Assembly: GCF_020216685.1 (NCBI RefSeq)
Contig: NZ_JAIWNS010000226.1
Span: forward strand, 1-7,153
Length of the DNA stretch: 7,153 nucleotides
Direction: 5' to 3'
Origin: Methanospirillum hungatei
Lineage (GTDB): Archaea; Halobacteriota; Methanomicrobia; Methanomicrobiales; Methanospirillaceae
Position numbers and translations under genes: made by a program. Each line of letters opens with the position of its first letter. The stretch's first letter is position 1. The notes beneath the pieces were generated by a model. That model was not told the origin of the DNA. It was given only the letters and a program-made list of their open reading frames with translations, and searched no databases. Shown piece by piece: positions 6,571 to 7,153 of the stretch.

Positions 6571-7153
6571 TCAGCCCAGATACCGGTACTTATTATACCG
6601 GGATTCCAGTTCTGCAATCGATTTCGGAACAAAAATATCGGATCTCTTGCTCATCTTCATTTTAATATCATGCTCTCTGTCAGGTTTCAGTCTCATGGCA
6701 TTTTCATAACTCTGAATACCTTCCGTATACAGATCCTGATTTCTTAATCGTTCATCAGCAGTAAGACCGGCGGTTGGAATCGTAAGGAGGGCAAATATAA
6801 CATCTCCGCGTTTTTCCCAGATGAGAGAATCTGAAGGATTTAATGCAAGAGAGTTGGTATACCGCTCAAGAGCCTGAATATATCTGCTTTGATCAAGTGC
6901 GGCATCCCCGGCATAAGCAAAATTAATGGCAGTTTTTGGAGTTATCTGATCTATCTGACGGTACGTCTGATTTGATTCATCATTCCTATAGAGCGCTTTT
7001 GTTATCCGTGCTTTACGGAGTAAATAATCTATACTTTCAGGATCACGGGCTATTGCCTCGTCAAGTGCGGTAACGGTCTCTTCCAGTTTTCCAATCCTGT
7101 GAAGATATATCGCCTTTTTACCATAGTACTCTGCGACATCAGGATACCGGTAT
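6571..7153 (-). CDS. TPR-repeat protein, C-terminal part (N-terminus beyond the right edge)
   Basis: The minus strand is open from the window edge to a TGA at 6571-6573, giving 193 visible residues. Tetratricopeptide repeats of about 34 residues can be aligned: residues 7-40 (GKLEETVTALDEAIARDPES), 41-74 (degenerate), 75-108 (YIQALERYTNSLALNPSD) and 109-158. The last repeat is split by an insert of about 16 residues (about 124-139) before GIQSYENAMRLKPD. A basic tail rich in Lys and Arg follows (160-193). TPR arrays bind partner proteins; no partner can be named. Any signal peptide or membrane anchor would be in the missing N-terminal part. The exported beta-sandwich gene begins 20 nt downstream, so the pair may work together at the cell surface or in its assembly (inference). 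Confidence 0.85.
   Translation of the reverse strand, partial: YRYPDVAEYYGKKAIYLHRIGKLEETVTALDEAIARDPESIDYLLRKARITKALYRNDESNQTYRQIDQITPKTAINFAYAGDAALDQSRYIQALERYTNSLALNPSDSLIWEKRGDVIFALLTIPTAGLTADERLRNQDLYTEGIQSYENAMRLKPDREHDIKMKMSKRSDIFVPKSIAELESRYNKYRYLG
6583..6601 (-). promoter_or_regulatory. Inverted repeat around a TATA-like element before the secreted-protein gene
   Basis: CCGGTA and TACCGG form a perfect 6-bp inverted repeat with a 7-nt A/T loop, so on the minus strand the centre reads TATAATAAG. It lies inside the last codons of the TPR gene. A TATA box here would place a transcription start near 6566, about 16 nt before the ATG of the secreted-protein gene. As RNA it would be a small hairpin. 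The purine-rich BRE expected upstream is missing, so an internal promoter is only a possibility. Confidence 0.25.

Noticed and set aside
6452..6709. 85-residue plus-strand frame near the right side
   Set aside because: Antisense to the signal peptide region and the TPR gene end, both of which are convincing on the minus strand.

Overview
The window looks like chromosomal DNA of a methanogenic archaeon, most likely in the order Methanomicrobiales and possibly close to Methanospirillum. That placement is an inference. It rests on a two-ring archaeal Cdc48/VAT-type ATPase, a BofA-like membrane protein of a type often annotated in methanogens, a secreted beta-sandwich protein next to a TPR protein, moderate GC content, GGAG and GGTG ribosome-binding sites, and TATA-like promoter elements. 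No rRNA, tRNA, insertion sequence or CRISPR array is visible.

Left edge (1-546): the first 37 codons of a minus-strand gene run off the window at position 1. To its right is a gene-poor stretch. It holds a 64-codon minus-strand reading frame with no start codon (141-335) that reads like the C-terminal remnant of a decayed gene.

Centre (547-4596, all minus strand): three genes form a tight operon. Transcription runs from a C-terminally membrane-anchored protein with RMND1/DUF155-like features (3535-4596), to a 5-formyltetrahydrofolate cyclo-ligase family protein (2952-3527), to a Cdc48 AAA+ unfoldase (547-2955). The first junction is 7 nt and the second is an ATGA stop/start overlap, so translation is probably coupled. 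The Cdc48 has an unusual C-terminal extension of about 90 residues in place of the HbYX tail known from some archaeal homologues.

Divergent control region (4597-4739): this separates the operon from a plus-strand BofA-like small membrane protein (4740-5000). It contains a cluster of CTGATA/TATCAG half-sites. One 8-bp inverted repeat frames an AT-rich TATA element, and there is also a compact 15-bp palindrome. Together they suggest a shared operator.

Right part (5001-7153): a T-rich terminator follows the BofA-like gene, which converges on a second minus-strand pair. A TPR protein (6571-7153, N-terminus outside the window) is followed after 20 nt by an exported 513-residue protein with four beta-sandwich-like segments. 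I see no clear-cut new defence or mobile system. The most interesting items are the Cdc48 tail variant and its operon partners, the palindromic divergent promoter region, and the gene remnant beside cdc48.
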